Positions 6,314 to 8,227 of a DNA stretch of 8,227 bases are shown one piece after another. Source of the DNA: Flavobacteriales bacterium (lineage in GTDB: Bacteria; Bacteroidota; Bacteroidia; Flavobacteriales_D; Sanyastnellaceae); NCBI GenBank assembly GCA_947464885.1, contig CANHYZ010000074.1, forward strand, positions 1 to 8,227, in the 5' to 3' direction. The translations under genes and the position numbers were made by a program. The notes beneath the pieces are model-generated. The model was not told the origin of the DNA, made no database searches, and saw only the letters and a program-made list of their open reading frames with translations. The first letter of the stretch is position 1. Each line of letters begins with the position of its first letter.

Positions 6314-8227
6314 TTAATTTAGTTTGAAAAGGGCGATTTTGGTGGTGCTACCTTCCTCAATCTCAACGTCGTGTCCGTTTTCCATTGAATCGAGCAGCTC
6401 CAGCGATTCGGCCAGAATCTGGCTGCGAATATATTCTGAATTTGATGCGACTGCCTCACGAATCGTCGGTGTTGATACAATCTTGACAATTATTCGGTCG
6501 GTTACATCAAAACCCTCCTCCTTACGGAGGTTCTGGACACGATTAACCAACTCACGGGCAACGCCTTCCCGGCGCAATTCCTCATCCAGTGTGATATCCA
6601 ATGCCACGGTCAGCGCCCCGTCATTGGCCACCTTCCACCCGGGAATATCCACCGGGATGATTTCAACATCCTCCGTGACCAATTCAATCGACTCACCTTC
6701 CACGGTTACTGTAAACAAGCCCGATTGCTCGATTCCGGTAATTACTTCCTGCGGATGCTCCTGCGCGAACGCCTGCACAGCCTTCATGTGTTTGCCACAT
6801 TTCTTGCCCAACGTTTTGAAATTCAGCTTGAGGTCCTTGACGATTTTTGCTTGCGACTCATCCACAAATTCAAGCTGCTTCACGTTCGTTTCTGCCAGGA
6901 TAATATCGGCTACCGCTTCAATACGGTCGCGATCCGACTCGTGCAGAATAGGAACGCGGATGCTGCGTAGCGGCTGTCGCACACGCAGGTTCTCTTTCTT
7001 TCTGATCGACAAGATCATCGAAGAAATCTTCTGGGCGAAATCCATTCTGCTCTCCAGTTCGTGATCGATGCTTGTCTCTTTTGCAACCACAATGAAGGAC
7101 AAGTGCACTGATTCTGCTTTCATGCTATCAGACGACAATGTCCCCTGAGCGCGCGCCGTATCCGTCAAATTCTTATAGAGCCATTCACAGAAGAATGGTG
7201 CAAATGGAGAAGCCAATTGTGCAACCGTTACCAAACACTCATGCAGTGTGTCGTAAGCCGCACGCTTGTCTGTGGTCAATTCACCGTGCCAAAAGCGCTT
7301 GCGTGACAGGCGAACATACCAATTGGACAAATGTGCATCTACGAACTCCTCGATTTCGCGGGCAGCTGCAGTCGGATTAAAATCATCCAAACAGGTTGTT
7401 ACCGTTTGAATGAGACTGTTCAATTTCGAAATAATCCAACGATCCAATTCGCTACGCTCATTCAACGCAACCTGATGCGATGCCTGCGGCACATACGCAT
7501 CGATGTTGGCGTAGATGGCGAAGAAACCATACGTATTGTAAAGCGTACCAAAAAACTTGCGCTGCACCTCTGCTATTCCTTCCACATCGAACTTCAAATT
7601 GTCCCACGGCTGCGCATTGGTAATCATATACCAGCGCGTGGCATCAGGGCCGTATTTGGCAATCGTTGTAAACGGATCGACAGCATTCCCCAATCGCTTC
7701 GACATTTTGTTGCCGTTCTTATCGAGCACCAGTCCGTTGGAGATTACGTTCTTGTATGCCACCGAATCGAAACACATCGTGGCAATGGCATGCAGTGTAT
7801 AGAACCAGCCTCTGGTCTGGTCTACACCTTCAGCGATGTAGTCGGCAGGAAAAGCTTTTCGCTCATCAATGAGCTCTTTGTTCTCAAAAGGATAGTGCAG
7901 CTGTGCGTAGGGCATTGCGCCGCTATCAAACCATACATCAATCAAGTCGGACTCGCGGTGCATGGGCTTACCCGATGGCGAACACAAAACGATATCGTCG
8001 GCATAGGGCTTATGTAAATCGAATGTGTTGTAATTTTCCTTGCTGTTGTTACCTGCTTCAAAGGCCGCTAGCGGATTCGCGCTCATGAATCCGGCTGCAA
8101 TTCCTTTCTCAATTTCAGCCTTTAATTCTGCTGCACTACCGATACACAAAGCCTCTGTACCGTCTTCCGTGCGCCAGATGGGCAGCGGAATTCCCCAAAA
8201 ACGTGAGCGCGACAAATTCCAATCATT
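6314..8227 (-). CDS. ileS: Isoleucyl-tRNA synthetase, C-terminal part (5' truncated by window edge)
   Basis: IleRS charges tRNA-Ile with isoleucine in the cytoplasm and edits misactivated valine. The frame is open to the right edge, so about the first 500 residues, including the HIGH motif and most of the editing domain, are outside; 637 residues are visible. They begin NDWNLSRSRFWGIPLPIW, the return from the editing domain into the catalytic core. Then come VWFDSGAMPYAQ (about 98-109), EGVDQTRGWFYTLH (133-146) and the signature loop NGNKMSKRLGN with KMSKR at 174-178 (bases 7694-7708). The anticodon-binding helices follow from about LDRWIISKLN (residue 262). The C-terminal domain (about 385-637) has ENLRVRQPL and ELRREGVARELVNRVQNLRKEEGFDVTDR, as in the long, eukaryote-like class of IleRS usual in Bacteroidota; no C-terminal Cys zinc site is seen. 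The dksA-like gene starts 11 bases after its stop. Confidence 0.97.
   Translation of the reverse strand, partial: NDWNLSRSRFWGIPLPIWRTEDGTEALCIGSAAELKAEIEKGIAAGFMSANPLAAFEAGNNSKENYNTFDLHKPYADDIVLCSPSGKPMHRESDLIDVWFDSGAMPYAQLHYPFENKELIDERKAFPADYIAEGVDQTRGWFYTLHAIATMCFDSVAYKNVISNGLVLDKNGNKMSKRLGNAVDPFTTIAKYGPDATRWYMITNAQPWDNLKFDVEGIAEVQRKFFGTLYNTYGFFAIYANIDAYVPQASHQVALNERSELDRWIISKLNSLIQTVTTCLDDFNPTAAAREIEEFVDAHLSNWYVRLSRKRFWHGELTTDKRAAYDTLHECLVTVAQLASPFAPFFCEWLYKNLTDTARAQGTLSSDSMKAESVHLSFIVVAKETSIDHELESRMDFAQKISSMILSIRKKENLRVRQPLRSIRVPILHESDRDRIEAVADIILAETNVKQLEFVDESQAKIVKDLKLNFKTLGKKCGKHMKAVQAFAQEHPQEVITGIEQSGLFTVTVEGESIELVTEDVEIIPVDIPGWKVANDGALTVALDITLDEELRREGVARELVNRVQNLRKEEGFDVTDRIIVKIVSTPTIREAVASNSEYIRSQILAESLELLDSMENGHDVEIEEGSTTKIALFKLN

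Noticed and set aside
6324..7064. 246-codon plus-strand frame opposite ileS
   Set aside because: Ser/Arg-rich with no domain, and fully inside the convincing minus-strand IleRS C-terminal region.
7331..8017. 228-codon plus-strand frame opposite ileS
   Set aside because: It lies antisense to the KMSKR and catalytic-core region of IleRS; no recognisable motif of its own.

Overview
The window is core chromosome from a member of the Bacteroidota, most likely a Flavobacteriales-like lineage. I infer this from protein features and gene order, not from a database search. The evidence is a BamA with the NFNPQGIDLSSLY segment typical of the phylum, two Skp/OmpH paralogues between bamA and murI, a DksA/TraR-like protein ending in the zinc-less PHATLSIEAK form, the order ileS - dksA-like - lspA, and starts that mostly lack a Shine-Dalgarno sequence. 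Base composition looks balanced by eye, which is less AT-rich than classical Flavobacterium. I see no mobile element, tRNA, rRNA, CRISPR array or phage gene.

Left half (1-4567, plus strand): bamA (5' end cut off by the window), ompH1, ompH2, a strong intrinsic terminator, then murI. The first three form an outer-membrane biogenesis operon: the barrel insertase plus two periplasmic Skp-type chaperones. MurI supplies D-glutamate for peptidoglycan and starts only 12 bases after the terminator stem.

Right half (4550-8227, minus strand, read right to left): ileS (its N-terminal part lies beyond the right edge), a DksA/TraR-like gene with a Lys/Ala/Pro-rich histone-H1-like N-terminal extension of about 212 residues, a 13-bp perfect hairpin with a T-rich tail, then lspA. 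LspA (lipoprotein signal peptidase) converges on murI, and the two coding ends overlap by 18 bp with no terminator between them.

Most of this is housekeeping, and I do not claim a new defence, metabolic or mobile system. The features most worth a second look are on the right. They are the H1-like tail on a zinc-less DksA-family domain, a possible nested start at its residue 213 that would yield a normal-length DksA-like protein, low-complexity tandem repeats in that tail, and the hairpin overlapping the apparent 5' end of lspA, which argues for a TTG start at 5224.
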